DNA of 64,000 nt, taken from contig JAHEXY010000004.1 of NCBI GenBank assembly GCA_023251875.1, forward strand, positions 291,294 through 355,293, written 5' to 3'. The notes under the pieces are model-generated. The model searched no databases. It had not been told where the DNA came from and saw only the letters and a program-made list of their open reading frames with translations. Position 1 is the first letter of the stretch, and every line of letters starts with the position of its first letter. The translations under genes and the position numbers were made by a program. The stretch is from Bacteroidota bacterium. Its GTDB lineage: Bacteria; Bacteroidota; Bacteroidia; JAHEXY01. This document shows, piece after piece, positions 8,299-16,393 of this stretch.

Positions 8299-9246
8299 TT
8301 AAGGAACTGTTATCCAATCACTCACTCCATCTGAAATGATATATTCCGTTTTATTACCCAAAATACTAATAGTTGCTACTCCACCCACCGTTTCTGCAGC
8401 ATTACCATCCACTATTACAGTCCCGTTAGTAGCTCTATGGTTAATAACGTACATACGGCCGGGGCAACCGGCAGCTGCAGGTAATTTTACTGTATCAGCT
8501 ACTGCTGCGGTAGGTTGTATTTTAACCAAAAAATCTGTTGCATCAAGTGTAACATTTGTAGCACTAGCGCTTGAAACAGATCGCATTGCGTTTACTGCCA
8601 TACTTCCTTTAACCTCTAAATTACTGGTTGGGGAAGTTGTAGCTATACCTATATTACCTGCGCTGTTAATAGTTAGCCTGTCGGTTGTGCCCAATGTATT
8701 GCTCGCACTTATTTTAAATGAAGTTGCGCTTTCATCATAACCAATAGAATATTGGGAGGTTCCAGATGTATTAAATTCTAATGAAGGGTCACCATCACCT
8801 GCAGCATCATTTTGTACTCTTACAGTACCACCACCAGGAGCAAGCTGATTGGTTATATGCAATGTTGCATTACTTGGGCCACCTACAGCTACGTTATTAT
8901 TAAAATCAACCTCTCCGGTTGAAGGTTTCATTTTAACAAAAGTACCCGTAGTAATTGCTGTTGTTCCTACTTTAAATGTAGTATCATTATTATCAAAGCC
9001 CATTGTGTATTTGGCTACACCATTACGCTTAAATTGTATGTGTGATTTATTGGCCGTATTGGTATTGTTAATAATAATACCTTCGGTGGCTCTGCTTCCT
9101 TTAATATCTAAAGTTAAAGCTGGTACAGTTTCTCCAACTCCCACATTTTGAGCAGAAAGTTTACTGGTAAAACACGTACTCGTTAATACAAAGGCTAATA
9201 AGATCATTGAGATTCTTAAATAGCTAATAGAGTAGTTTTTATTCAT
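8299..9246 (-). CDS. Secreted protein with tail-fibre-like repeats
   Basis: A 315-residue protein with a signal peptide (about residues 1-32, ending KLSAQ). Two similar units follow, with NTANKSHIQFKRNGVAKYTMGFDNNDTTFKVG matched by a DGDPSLEFNTSGTSQYSIGY unit. Then comes NIGIATTSPTSNLEVKG, typical of phage tail-fibre-like proteins that are widespread as secreted proteins in Bacteroidota. The C-terminus contains a compact domain ending SDGVSDWITVP. No chaperone-type autocleavage motif was recognised. It precedes the Por-tailed surface protein, so the two may form one surface unit; that is inferred from position only. Confidence 0.7.
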   Translation of the reverse strand: MNKNYSISYLRISMILLAFVLTSTCFTSKLSAQNVGVGETVPALTLDIKGSRATEGIIINNTNTANKSHIQFKRNGVAKYTMGFDNNDTTFKVGTTAITTGTFVKMKPSTGEVDFNNNVAVGGPSNATLHITNQLAPGGGTVRVQNDAAGDGDPSLEFNTSGTSQYSIGYDESATSFKISASNTLGTTDRLTINSAGNIGIATTSPTSNLEVKGSMAVNAMRSVSSASATNVTLDATDFLVKIQPTAAVADTVKLPAAAGCPGRMYVINHRATNGTVIVDGNAAETVGGVATISILGNKTEYIISDGVSDWITVP

Positions 9247-9349
9247 AGGTATAGGGATTTAGTTTTTTGTTCCTTATACGCAAAAACACCTTCTTTTGTT
9301 TCAAATAATTATATTAAATTTCAAAAATATTTTAAAATTGATACGTATA

Positions 9350-11374
9350 ATGCATGTAAATAATAATTTACCCACATGTTGGCTTAATATATTGCTAGCT
9401 ACAATTATTATTGTAATTACTTCAAGCGTTTATTACAGCTCATTAAATAATCAATTTACCAACTGGGACGACAATGCCTATATCACCGACAATGCAAATA
9501 TTAGAACGCTACATGGAGATAGTATACATTACTCTATAAAAAAAATATTTAGTGAATTTGTTAATGGAAATTATCACCCTCTCACTATGCTAAGTTATAG
9601 CATAGAGTACACTGCATTCAAACTAAATCCTAAACCATATCACCTTATTAATCTTATTTTACATCTCATTAATGCCTTACTCGTTTTTTATTTTATTTGG
9701 CTTTTAGTACAACAACCATGGGTAGCATTTATTACAGCATTACTTTTTGCTATACATCCTATGCATGTAGAATCTGTTGCATGGGTATCTGAAAGAAAAG
9801 ATGTGCTGTATGCATTATTCTATCTTGCAGCTCTTTGTTTGTATATAGTTTATATTAGAAAAGAAAAAAACAAACGCTCTATTTATGTGCTTTTATTATT
9901 CCTTTTTTTATTATCACTTTTATCAAAAGCTGTAGCAGTAAGCCTGCCCATAGTTTTTTTTACAATAGATTATTTTTTAGAAAGAAAATTTACATTCAAA
10001 GTAATTTTTGAAAAAATTCCTTTTTTAATATTGTCAGTCATTTTTGGAATTATAGCAATTAAAGCTCAACAAGCTGAAAAGGCGATAAATAATAGCATTC
10101 CAACAAGCATAATAAACAAGATTTTAAATGTCAGTTATGGATTGGATTTGTACTTATGGAAATTAATCGCGCCCATCAATTTATCATGTTTCTATGGTTA
10201 TCGCTCATTAAACAATGCATCATCGCAAGTTCTTTTATATCTGGCGCCAGTAATTATTTTTATAATTTCAATTGCTGTATATAAAATTCGTTATAGAAAA
10301 GATATTTTATTTGGATTAGGATTTTTTTTAATAACCATTACACTTGTATTGCAAATATTGCCTGTAGGCGGAACCATTATTTCAGACCGCTATACTTATT
10401 TACCATACATTGGATTCTTTTTTATTCTTGCAAATCTTTCCTATGGCCTAATTAAAAATAAAACTGAACGATTTCGTTTTTTGAAGCTCCCAACAATTAT
10501 TGTATTGATTTTAATCATGAGTGTTTGCGCATACCTATCTTTTGAACGTACCAAGATTTGGCACGATAGCATTTCACTATGGAATGATGCCATTAATAAA
10601 TCGGCCTATGAGCCTCGCACATTTTATAATAGAGGCGCTGCTTATAAAGAATTAAAACAGTATGATAAAGCAATAGCAGATTTTAATAAAACCATTTCAA
10701 TTAATCCTAATTATGAAGGAGCTTACTGTAATTTAGGTCTTGTTTATTATGATTTAAAAAAAAATAATGAAGCAATTAAAAACTTTTCCGTTGTGATAAG
10801 CATGAATAAACAAAATTTTGAAGCTTACAATAATAGAGGTGTTTCATATATTGAATTAGGTAAATACAATGACGCTATAAATGATTTTACCATGGTCATT
10901 CTACTTAATCCAACTTTTCAAAATTCATACTTAAACCGAGGCCTTGCATACACAACAGTAGGAAAATTTAATGAAGCCATTGCAGATTTAAATCAGGCTA
11001 TTTTGCTTAAAAATGATGATGCTCTCGCATATAGTAATAGAGGTATAGCATTTTATAATCTTAAAAAATTTGACTTGGCATTAAAAGATTATACCTCAGC
11101 CATAGCTATTGATTCTACAATAGAAAATATATTTTATAATCGGGCAAATGTTTATTATGCCCTAAAAAATTATGACAAAGCCATAAAAGATTATACATCA
11201 TCTATACAAAATAACCCAAATCAATTAAATGCATACTATTATCGTGCACTAATGTATTTTGATACAAACCAATTTCAAGCTTCATTAAACGATATTCTTT
11301 TTGTTCAAAAAGCAGGGCTAAACATTGATGCTAGAATTATAGACACTATTAGAATGAAGATGAAAAATGAATAA
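9350..11374 (+). CDS. TMTC-like GT-C membrane protein with C-terminal TPR repeats
   Basis: The frame opens at a TTG at 9296, but the ATG at 9350 gives a better start and a 674-residue product. The N-terminal half has about ten membrane helices with NWDDNAYI (an Asp pair expected at a GT-C active site) and HPMHVESVAWVSERKDVLYA. These are typical of TMTC/PMT-like proteins that use lipid-linked sugars. Seven TPR units follow (about residues 410-674), for example TFYNRGAAYKELKQYDKAIA. This suggests sugar transfer to proteins at the membrane, but many bacterial members have no proven activity. It is read divergently from the tail-fibre-like gene. Confidence 0.8.
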   Translation: MHVNNNLPTCWLNILLATIIIVITSSVYYSSLNNQFTNWDDNAYITDNANIRTLHGDSIHYSIKKIFSEFVNGNYHPLTMLSYSIEYTAFKLNPKPYHLINLILHLINALLVFYFIWLLVQQPWVAFITALLFAIHPMHVESVAWVSERKDVLYALFYLAALCLYIVYIRKEKNKRSIYVLLLFLFLLSLLSKAVAVSLPIVFFTIDYFLERKFTFKVIFEKIPFLILSVIFGIIAIKAQQAEKAINNSIPTSIINKILNVSYGLDLYLWKLIAPINLSCFYGYRSLNNASSQVLLYLAPVIIFIISIAVYKIRYRKDILFGLGFFLITITLVLQILPVGGTIISDRYTYLPYIGFFFILANLSYGLIKNKTERFRFLKLPTIIVLILIMSVCAYLSFERTKIWHDSISLWNDAINKSAYEPRTFYNRGAAYKELKQYDKAIADFNKTISINPNYEGAYCNLGLVYYDLKKNNEAIKNFSVVISMNKQNFEAYNNRGVSYIELGKYNDAINDFTMVILLNPTFQNSYLNRGLAYTTVGKFNEAIADLNQAILLKNDDALAYSNRGIAFYNLKKFDLALKDYTSAIAIDSTIENIFYNRANVYYALKNYDKAIKDYTSSIQNNPNQLNAYYYRALMYFDTNQFQASLNDILFVQKAGLNIDARIIDTIRMKMKNE

Positions 11375-11604
11375 CTATACTATTTATTAAACCTATCACC
11401 AGCCTAGCAACACGTACTTCACTCTGTTAAAAACAAATCAAAGTATTTACATTTTAAAAATTATTTTACTAATAATCAATTAATTATAATATTAAATAGT
11501 ATTATGTATTGCATAGTATTAATATTTAACATACATTTGTTCTATAGATAGTAGTATAATAATTAACACTTGTAAAATTCAAACAACAATTAAAAATTAA
11601 CAAA
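11375..11604. promoter_or_regulatory. Spacer with the PadR-PspC operon control region
   Basis: AT-rich, with no gene. At 11498-11522 the near-dyad TAGTATTATG-TATTG-CATAGTATTA is present. At 11509-11539 a TTG-N20-TACATTTG promoter overlaps it (listed separately). The rest is plain AT-rich sequence. Confidence 0.55.
11509..11539 (+). promoter_or_regulatory. Consensus Bacteroidota promoter overlapping a dyad (likely PadR target)
   Basis: TTG at 11509-11511, a 20-nt spacer and TACATTTG at 11532-11539 match the Bacteroidota housekeeping promoter. The TTATG-TATTG-CATAG dyad covers the -33 element. PadR-family sites are commonly dyads with ATG/CAT half-sites, so autorepression by the PadR gene 300 nt downstream is plausible but inferred. 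Confidence 0.6.
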
Positions 11605-11763
11605 ATGGAAACTGTAACATTAAAAACAAGCAAAGTAGAATTAAAAGCCCTTAAAAACGAAATCTCAGAAAACGCAAAAAAAATAGCATTGGGCGTAAGT
11701 GCAATTTGCGGTTTGTTTTTAGGTGTTGAAATTGCGGTGATGCTAATGTTAGGGAATCTTTAA
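11605..11763 (+). CDS. Small 52-residue single-helix membrane protein
   Basis: ATG at 11605 and TAA at 11761. A charged N-terminal half (Lys/Glu-rich, about residues 1-26) is followed by one hydrophobic helix (about 28-50, ALGVSAICGLFLGVEIAVML). No family is recognised. It is the first gene after the consensus promoter and precedes the PadR regulator by 64 nt, so it is probably co-regulated with the PspC protein and acts in the membrane. A CCTTTCC hairpin repeat fills the gap to padR. Confidence 0.65.
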   Translation: METVTLKTSKVELKALKNEISENAKKIALGVSAICGLFLGVEIAVMLMLGNL

Positions 11764-11812
11764 ACCTTCCCCTTTCCTTAAAAAGGAGAGGAAAGCTAGG
11801 GATAAATTAATA
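11764..11812. repeat. CCCCTTTCC hairpin repeat
   Basis: CTTTCCTT-AAAAAGGAGAGG-type hairpin followed by AAAGCTAGGGA. It is a member of the CCCTCTCC family, closest to the copy at 33719-33768, which shares the AAGCTxGGGA tail. It lies directly after the stop of the small membrane protein. Confidence 0.6.
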
Positions 11813-11827
11813 TAAAAAACCAAACAA

Positions 11828-12151
11828 ATGGATTTAGAAAACACCAAAGCACAAATGAGGAAAGGCATCTTAGAGTACTGTATTTTAGCAGTACTTTCAA
11901 ATCAAGAGGCCTACCCTACTGATATCATCAACAAATTAAAAGAAGCTAAGCTGATTGTTGTTGAAGGTACATTGTATCCATTATTAACACGATTAAAAAA
12001 TGATGGTCTGCTCACTTACCGTTGGGAAGAATCAACATCAGGGCCGCCACGAAAATACTATCGCTTAACAGATGAAGGTCAAAATTTCTTAGCAGAGTTA
12101 CACAATACCTGGAAAGATTTAGCGGAAGCCGTTAATAAAACGATTAGCTGA
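11828..12151 (+). CDS. PadR-family transcriptional regulator
   Basis: A 107-residue winged-helix repressor of the short PadR-s2 type. The N-terminal block AQMRKGILEYCILAVLS and the recognition/wing region VVEGTLYPLLTRLKNDGLL are followed by GPPRKYYRLTDEGQNFL and a short C-terminal dimerisation helix. PadR followed by a PspC-domain gene is a recurrent Bacteroidota arrangement, and the regulator probably controls its own operon through the dyad near 11498-11522. The stop codon lies inside a TTAGCTGATTAGC repeat, so the final Ile-Ser-stop is repeat-derived. Confidence 0.88.
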   Translation: MDLENTKAQMRKGILEYCILAVLSNQEAYPTDIINKLKEAKLIVVEGTLYPLLTRLKNDGLLTYRWEESTSGPPRKYYRLTDEGQNFLAELHNTWKDLAEAVNKTIS

Positions 12152-12206
12152 TTAGCTGATGTGATAATTAGCTGATGAAAAACATTAAACATTGAACTTT
12201 AAACTA
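12142..12206. repeat. TTAGCTGATTAGC block plus CATTGAACTTTAAAC block
   Basis: The spacer between padR and the PspC gene is made of repeated TTAGCTGAT units (to about 12176) followed by AAACATTGAACTTTAAACTA. The first part recurs at about 52468-52503 and the second at about 46043-46078, in each case just before a start codon on the same strand. Confidence 0.6.
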
Positions 12207-12214
12207 AAATTAAA

Positions 12215-14761
12215 ATGAACAAGACAGTAACCATAAACTTAAGCGGAATAGTTTTTCACATAGATGAAGAAGCTTACCAAGAATTGGGCAGGTATTTAGC
12301 TGCAATAAAATCGTCTTTTAAAAATACCGAAGGCGGTGAAGAAATTATTGCCGATATAGAATCACGCATTGCTGAAATATTTAAAGAAAAACTGACCAAG
12401 AATAATATTCAGGTTATTAATATGCTTGATGTTAAAGAAGTCATCAGCATAATGGGCAAGCCTGAAGAATATACTGAAACAGAAAATAAGCAAGAGCCTA
12501 AAGAAGAACAAACGCAAAATGCTACGGTTGAAAATGAAATCCCTTATACAGATCAAAAAAGAATGTATAGAGATAAAGATCACAAAGTATTTGGTGGTGT
12601 TTGTGCCGGCCTTGGAGCTTATTTTAACATGGATCCAATAGTGTTTCGTGTTTTATTTGGTATATCATTATTTGTTTTTGGTTCTGGTTTTTTATTGTAC
12701 CTATTTTTATGGATTGCCATACCGGCTGCCCTAACTGAAGACGACAAAAAAAGAATGAGGGGAGAATTTACCACCTATTCTTCCAGAAAAACTTATACTT
12801 CTAGCAGCGATGCCGGCAAACGTTTGTTTAGAGATCCTGACGATAAAGTTTTAGGTGGAGTTTGTTCAGGATTAGGAGCCTACTTTAAAGTTGATCCCAT
12901 CATTTTTAGATTGGCTTTTGTAGTCGCCTTCTTTGGTTTTGGATCTGGATTATTATTGTACATCGTTCTGCTTATTGTAATGCCTAAAGCAATAACCACT
13001 GCCGATAAGTTACGCATGAAAGGCGAACCTATTAACATTGATAACATTCAAAAAACCTTGAAAGAAGAATTTGAAGATTTCAAAAAAAAAGCAAATGACT
13101 TTAGCAAAGAAGCAAAAGATTTAGGTAAGCCCGAAAATCAGCATAAAGTAAGAACTTTTATTCAAGACTTTTTTGAATTATTTGTACAAGCTCTTGGTGG
13201 ATTTTTTAGAGTTGCAGGAAAATTAATTGGCGTTTTTTTATTAATCATTGGTATTGGCTGTTTTGTTGCATTAGCGGCATGGCTAACAGGAATAGGTCAT
13301 CGCCATTTTTTAGTTTGGGGAAGCAGTAATCATATATATCCACTGGCATTGCGTCATTATTTTTTGGAGACTAATAATTTTTCAATACTAAGTATTGTAG
13401 GTTTATGTTTAGTATTAGCCATTCCTGTTTTGTTTATTCTTTTAGCAGGAGTAAAACTTTTATTCAGTATTAAAACTCCCACAGGCAAAATATCTGCTGC
13501 ATTTGGTTTATTATGGGCAATTGGAATAGCTATATGCACTTATCAAGGTATTTTACTTGCTAATGATTTTTCTGAAAAGGGAAAAGATAGTCAGTTGGTA
13601 ATGTTGCAGCCAATATCTTCTGATACTTTATATTTGGATATAGAAAAGGATACTACTGAAAATGATGAATTTTATAGAGTAAACGGAAAAGATATTTTTG
13701 AATTTCATGACCATAGTTTGGGAATGAGCAATGTAACACTTGACGTAAGAAAATCTGATGATAGTACCGTTTCTCTACATGTTGTTCGCATTGCTAATGG
13801 AAGCAATAAAGAAGAAGCAAAAAAACGTGCTAGTAACATCATATATAAAACACAACAAAAGGATAGCCTTTTATTATTTGACAGGTATTTTACTTTAGCA
13901 GAAAATGAATTGTGGCGTAATCAAGAAGTAAACATTATTTTAGAAATACCTGTAGGAAAAACTGTTTATCTTTCTTCGAGAATGAAAAGAATAATTTATG
14001 ATATACAAAATGTAAGTGATACTTACGATAGTAAAATGGTGCAACATTACTGGACCATGAAACCAGAAGGATTAACATGTATTGATTATAATTTCGCTGA
14101 TTCAAAAAATAATTCTCAACATGAAAAAACAAAGGGCGATGACAAAAACTTTGATTACAAAGATTTTTCTGAACTAGAAGTACATGGCCATTTTAAAGTA
14201 AATGTTACCAAAGGAGATAAATATGCTATAAGCCTTAATGGAGATTCAGATGATCTTGATGATGTAACACTTGAACTTAATGGAAATGAATTAAAAATTA
14301 AAGAAGATAGCCATTTTATAGAAGGCATTTTAAGCGATGCCATTACCATAAATATTACTACTCCACATTTAACAAGATTAGAATTAAGCGGAGCAACCAC
14401 TTCAAACATTGAAGGCTTTACCGAAGATGAAATGAAAGTAGATTTATCGGGTGCTAATGAAACCAATATGGATAACATGAATGTTGAAGACTTAAGCATT
14501 GAAATGTCTGGCGCATCAAAATTAAAATTGATGGGGCATGGCGATAATTTAAGTACAGATCAATCCGGTGCAACTTCATTTGATGGAGAAAATTATAGCG
14601 TAAAAGAAGCCTCAATAGAAATGAGTGGTGCCGGAAAAGGAAAAGTAAATGCTACAGAAAAATTAGATATTGATTTAAGCGGAGCTTGCGATTTAAAATA
14701 TGTTGGCAATCCTACAATCAATAAAGATGTATCCGGGCTTTGTTCAGTGAAGAAATTGTAG
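12215..14761 (+). CDS. Double-PspC domain membrane protein with GIN (DUF2807) C-terminus
   Basis: An 848-residue membrane protein. Residues 1-90 form a soluble N-terminal domain (IADIESRIAEIFKEKL, then VISIMGKPEEY). Two PspC domains follow, near 118-172 (HKVFGGVCAGLGAYF) and 203-260 (DKVLGGVCSGLGAYF), a tandem duplication. Further helices lie near 325-365 and 385-460. The C-terminal third (about 640-845) is a DUF2807 putative auto-transporter-adhesin head (GIN) domain with repeated LSGA and MSGA motifs typical of a beta-helix. PspC relates to phage-shock/envelope stress sensing. The PadR neighbour suggests induction by envelope or antibiotic stress; this is inferred. Confidence 0.88.
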   Translation: MNKTVTINLSGIVFHIDEEAYQELGRYLAAIKSSFKNTEGGEEIIADIESRIAEIFKEKLTKNNIQVINMLDVKEVISIMGKPEEYTETENKQEPKEEQTQNATVENEIPYTDQKRMYRDKDHKVFGGVCAGLGAYFNMDPIVFRVLFGISLFVFGSGFLLYLFLWIAIPAALTEDDKKRMRGEFTTYSSRKTYTSSSDAGKRLFRDPDDKVLGGVCSGLGAYFKVDPIIFRLAFVVAFFGFGSGLLLYIVLLIVMPKAITTADKLRMKGEPINIDNIQKTLKEEFEDFKKKANDFSKEAKDLGKPENQHKVRTFIQDFFELFVQALGGFFRVAGKLIGVFLLIIGIGCFVALAAWLTGIGHRHFLVWGSSNHIYPLALRHYFLETNNFSILSIVGLCLVLAIPVLFILLAGVKLLFSIKTPTGKISAAFGLLWAIGIAICTYQGILLANDFSEKGKDSQLVMLQPISSDTLYLDIEKDTTENDEFYRVNGKDIFEFHDHSLGMSNVTLDVRKSDDSTVSLHVVRIANGSNKEEAKKRASNIIYKTQQKDSLLLFDRYFTLAENELWRNQEVNIILEIPVGKTVYLSSRMKRIIYDIQNVSDTYDSKMVQHYWTMKPEGLTCIDYNFADSKNNSQHEKTKGDDKNFDYKDFSELEVHGHFKVNVTKGDKYAISLNGDSDDLDDVTLELNGNELKIKEDSHFIEGILSDAITINITTPHLTRLELSGATTSNIEGFTEDEMKVDLSGANETNMDNMNVEDLSIEMSGASKLKLMGHGDNLSTDQSGATSFDGENYSVKEASIEMSGAGKGKVNATEKLDIDLSGACDLKYVGNPTINKDVSGLCSVKKL

Positions 14762-14815
14762 CCCTCATCCCATCCTTCTCCCAATGGAGAAGGGGTGTTT
14801 GGAATTTTTATTTCA
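14761..14815. repeat. CCCTCATCCC hairpin repeat
   Basis: CCTTCTCCCAATGGAGAAGGGG-like hairpin with the tail GTTTGGAATTTTT. It starts at the last base of the PspC gene. The copy at 43831-43878 before fusA has the same core and the same tail. Confidence 0.7.
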
Positions 14816-14847
14816 AATAAATAAGCAATAATATCTTGTTCAGCGAG

Positions 14848-14897
14848 GCCGAAATAATTTTACTGCAATGGTAAAGTTTTTCGGCTTTGTTTTTTTA
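14848..14897 (+). terminator. Terminator after the PadR-PspC operon
   Basis: GCCGAAATAATTTTAC pairs with GTAAAGTTTTTCGGC (a few mismatches) around a short loop and is followed by TTTGTTTTTTT. Confidence 0.7.
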
Positions 14898-14984
14898 TAC
14901 CAAAAGTCAGCGTACAAATATCATGCTGAGTGTACAATGTCGTTTTTTAAGGAGTAATTCTTTGTTGATCAGCTAATCCCGAAG

Positions 14985-15165
14985 GGATTAAATTTGAATA
15001 ACCTCTGATGAAATCAGGGGAAAATGCAAATAAATTAGTTGAACTCCTGCGGGGTTCAATAATCAACAATCAAACTCTCACCTCCGATTTTATCGGAGGC
15101 TATTGATATTAAAGCCTTTCAGGCTTAAAAAACACTCATTGGCTGAGTGTAGTCGAAGCGCCATT
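14985..15165. repeat. Modular palindrome array (third unit, permuted)
   Basis: Five short palindromes in a row: AATCCCGAAGGGATT (14985), CCTCTGATGAAATCAGGGG (15002), GAACTCCTGCGGGGTTC (15041), CCTCCGATTTTATCGGAGG (15081) and AAGCCTTTCAGGCTT (15112), then GGCTGAGTGTAGTCGAAGCG (15141). The modules match those of the two arrays beside the transposase at 24.4-25.3 kb, in circularly permuted order. The arrangement fits a REP-like element mobilised by that transposase. The spacer from 14762 to 15241 holds no gene. Confidence 0.8.
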
Positions 15166-15241
15166 AAAAATAAATTCTGTTTGCATTTCACCATAATCTT
15201 TCCAATTTTTACAATCTTTATAAAATCTTAATCTCACAAAC

Positions 15242-16006
15242 ATGACAAAAGAATTTATTGGTGAATGCATTGGCACACTCGTTTTAGTTTTTATTGGATT
15301 AAGTTCAGTAGCGGTTTCAGTGTCGTATGGAGCCTACGGCTTATTTGAATGTGGTGTTATTTGGGGCTTGGCAGTTGTGATGGGGATTTACGCTTCGCGT
15401 AGTTTATCAGCTGCGCATTTAAATCCGGCTGTTACAATTGCAATGGCTCTTACCAAACGTTTTGAAATTAAAAAAGTACCCGTATATATTTTAGCACAAT
15501 TTATTGGCGCATTTGGTGCAGCAGCATTGGTATATCTTATTTTTAATAATTCTATTATGGCTTTTGAACAAGCCAATACTATTGTAAGAGGGGATGCTAA
15601 TTCTATTAAAAGCGCTATGATTTTTGGTGAGTTTTTCCCTAACCCGGGTTTTGCACAAGCAGTACACGTAAATATGTGTAGTGCATTAATTACTGAGATT
15701 ATTGGAACCGCTTTTCTTTTACTCATGATTATTGTACTAACAGAACAAAATAAACCAGACGATAATTTAACGCCCATTTATATCGGATTAGTAGTAACCA
15801 TTCTTGTTTGCTTAATTGCTCCTATTAGCCAATGTTGTTTAAACCCTGCACGTGATTTAGCGCCTCGCATTTTTTCTTTTTTTGCCGGTTGGGGAGGTGC
15901 TGTATTTCCAGGAAGCGGTTATGAAGTACTCGTTGTTTATGTTGCAGGACCAATTGTTGGGGCTCTCTTAGGCGCTGGAATTTCCACGCTTTATAAAAAG
16001 GCATAA
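15242..16006 (+). CDS. glpF: MIP-family glycerol facilitator (aquaglyceroporin)
   Basis: A 254-residue six-helix channel. The two half-helix signatures are present: AHLNPAVTIA (about residues 59-68) and LNPARDLAPR (about 200-209). The Asp after the second NPAR is the classical mark of glycerol-conducting GlpF channels rather than water-only aquaporins. It allows passive diffusion of glycerol and small polyols across the inner membrane. No glycerol kinase or glycerol-3-phosphate dehydrogenase gene lies beside it here. A palindrome array precedes it and another pair of palindromes follows. Confidence 0.92.
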   Translation: MTKEFIGECIGTLVLVFIGLSSVAVSVSYGAYGLFECGVIWGLAVVMGIYASRSLSAAHLNPAVTIAMALTKRFEIKKVPVYILAQFIGAFGAAALVYLIFNNSIMAFEQANTIVRGDANSIKSAMIFGEFFPNPGFAQAVHVNMCSALITEIIGTAFLLLMIIVLTEQNKPDDNLTPIYIGLVVTILVCLIAPISQCCLNPARDLAPRIFSFFAGWGGAVFPGSGYEVLVVYVAGPIVGALLGAGISTLYKKA

Positions 16007-16026
16007 GGAATATTTTTATATCTATT

Positions 16027-16081
16027 TTGGCTAAAGCCAATTTCCTTATATTTTATTTGTTCCACGATCTAAAGGTAGTGG
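16027..16081. repeat. Two short palindromes after glpF
   Basis: TTGGCTAAAGCCAA (16027-16040) and CCACGATCTAAAGGTAGTGG (16062-16081), followed by CTATTCAAT. They look like further REP-type modules between the converging glpF and the small membrane gene. Confidence 0.55.
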
Positions 16082-16099
16082 CTATTCAATAAAATAATC

Positions 16100-16393
16100 T
16101 TACCTAAATTTTAAATACACCACAAAAGGTGCATAAATAAAAGTAGTAAGCAAAATTCCCTTAGTAGTTTTATCACATTTGTAGTGATAAAAAAAATAAT
16201 AAACAGCCAAATTAATAATTAAGCAAAGGCTTGCAATTGGAGATTGTATGCTATGGTTGGTAAAAATAAAATTAAAATAGCCCTTAAGAGTCATTCTGCT
16301 AAATGCGGAAAAATAATATAAAACAACTCCGACCCATGGACCTATTAGGCCTAAAGCAATACCGAGAGGTAAAGAATCTTTTTTAAACTGCAT
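16100..16393 (-). CDS. Small membrane protein of unknown function
   Basis: A 97-residue protein with about three hydrophobic segments (about residues 8-30, 47-67 and 78-95). No family is recognised. Its start overlaps the 3' end of surE by 11 nt, which implies co-transcription and probable translational coupling. The role is unknown. Confidence 0.65.
   Translation of the reverse strand: MQFKKDSLPLGIALGLIGPWVGVVLYYFSAFSRMTLKGYFNFIFTNHSIQSPIASLCLIINLAVYYFFYHYKCDKTTKGILLTTFIYAPFVVYLKFR

Noticed and set aside
7710-8339. Long open frame on the plus strand opposite the Por-tailed surface protein
   Set aside because: It is the mirror of a Thr/Gly/Val-rich repetitive gene and encodes a low-complexity Val/Pro/Leu protein without a plausible start region.
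8336-9151. Plus-strand open frames opposite the tail-fibre-like gene
   Set aside because: Biased Val/Ala/Leu composition and no family resemblance; the minus-strand gene has a signal peptide and recognisable repeats.
14155-14499. Minus-strand frame inside the PspC/GIN gene
   Set aside because: Shadow of the regular beta-helix repeat; the plus-strand protein is clearly the real one.
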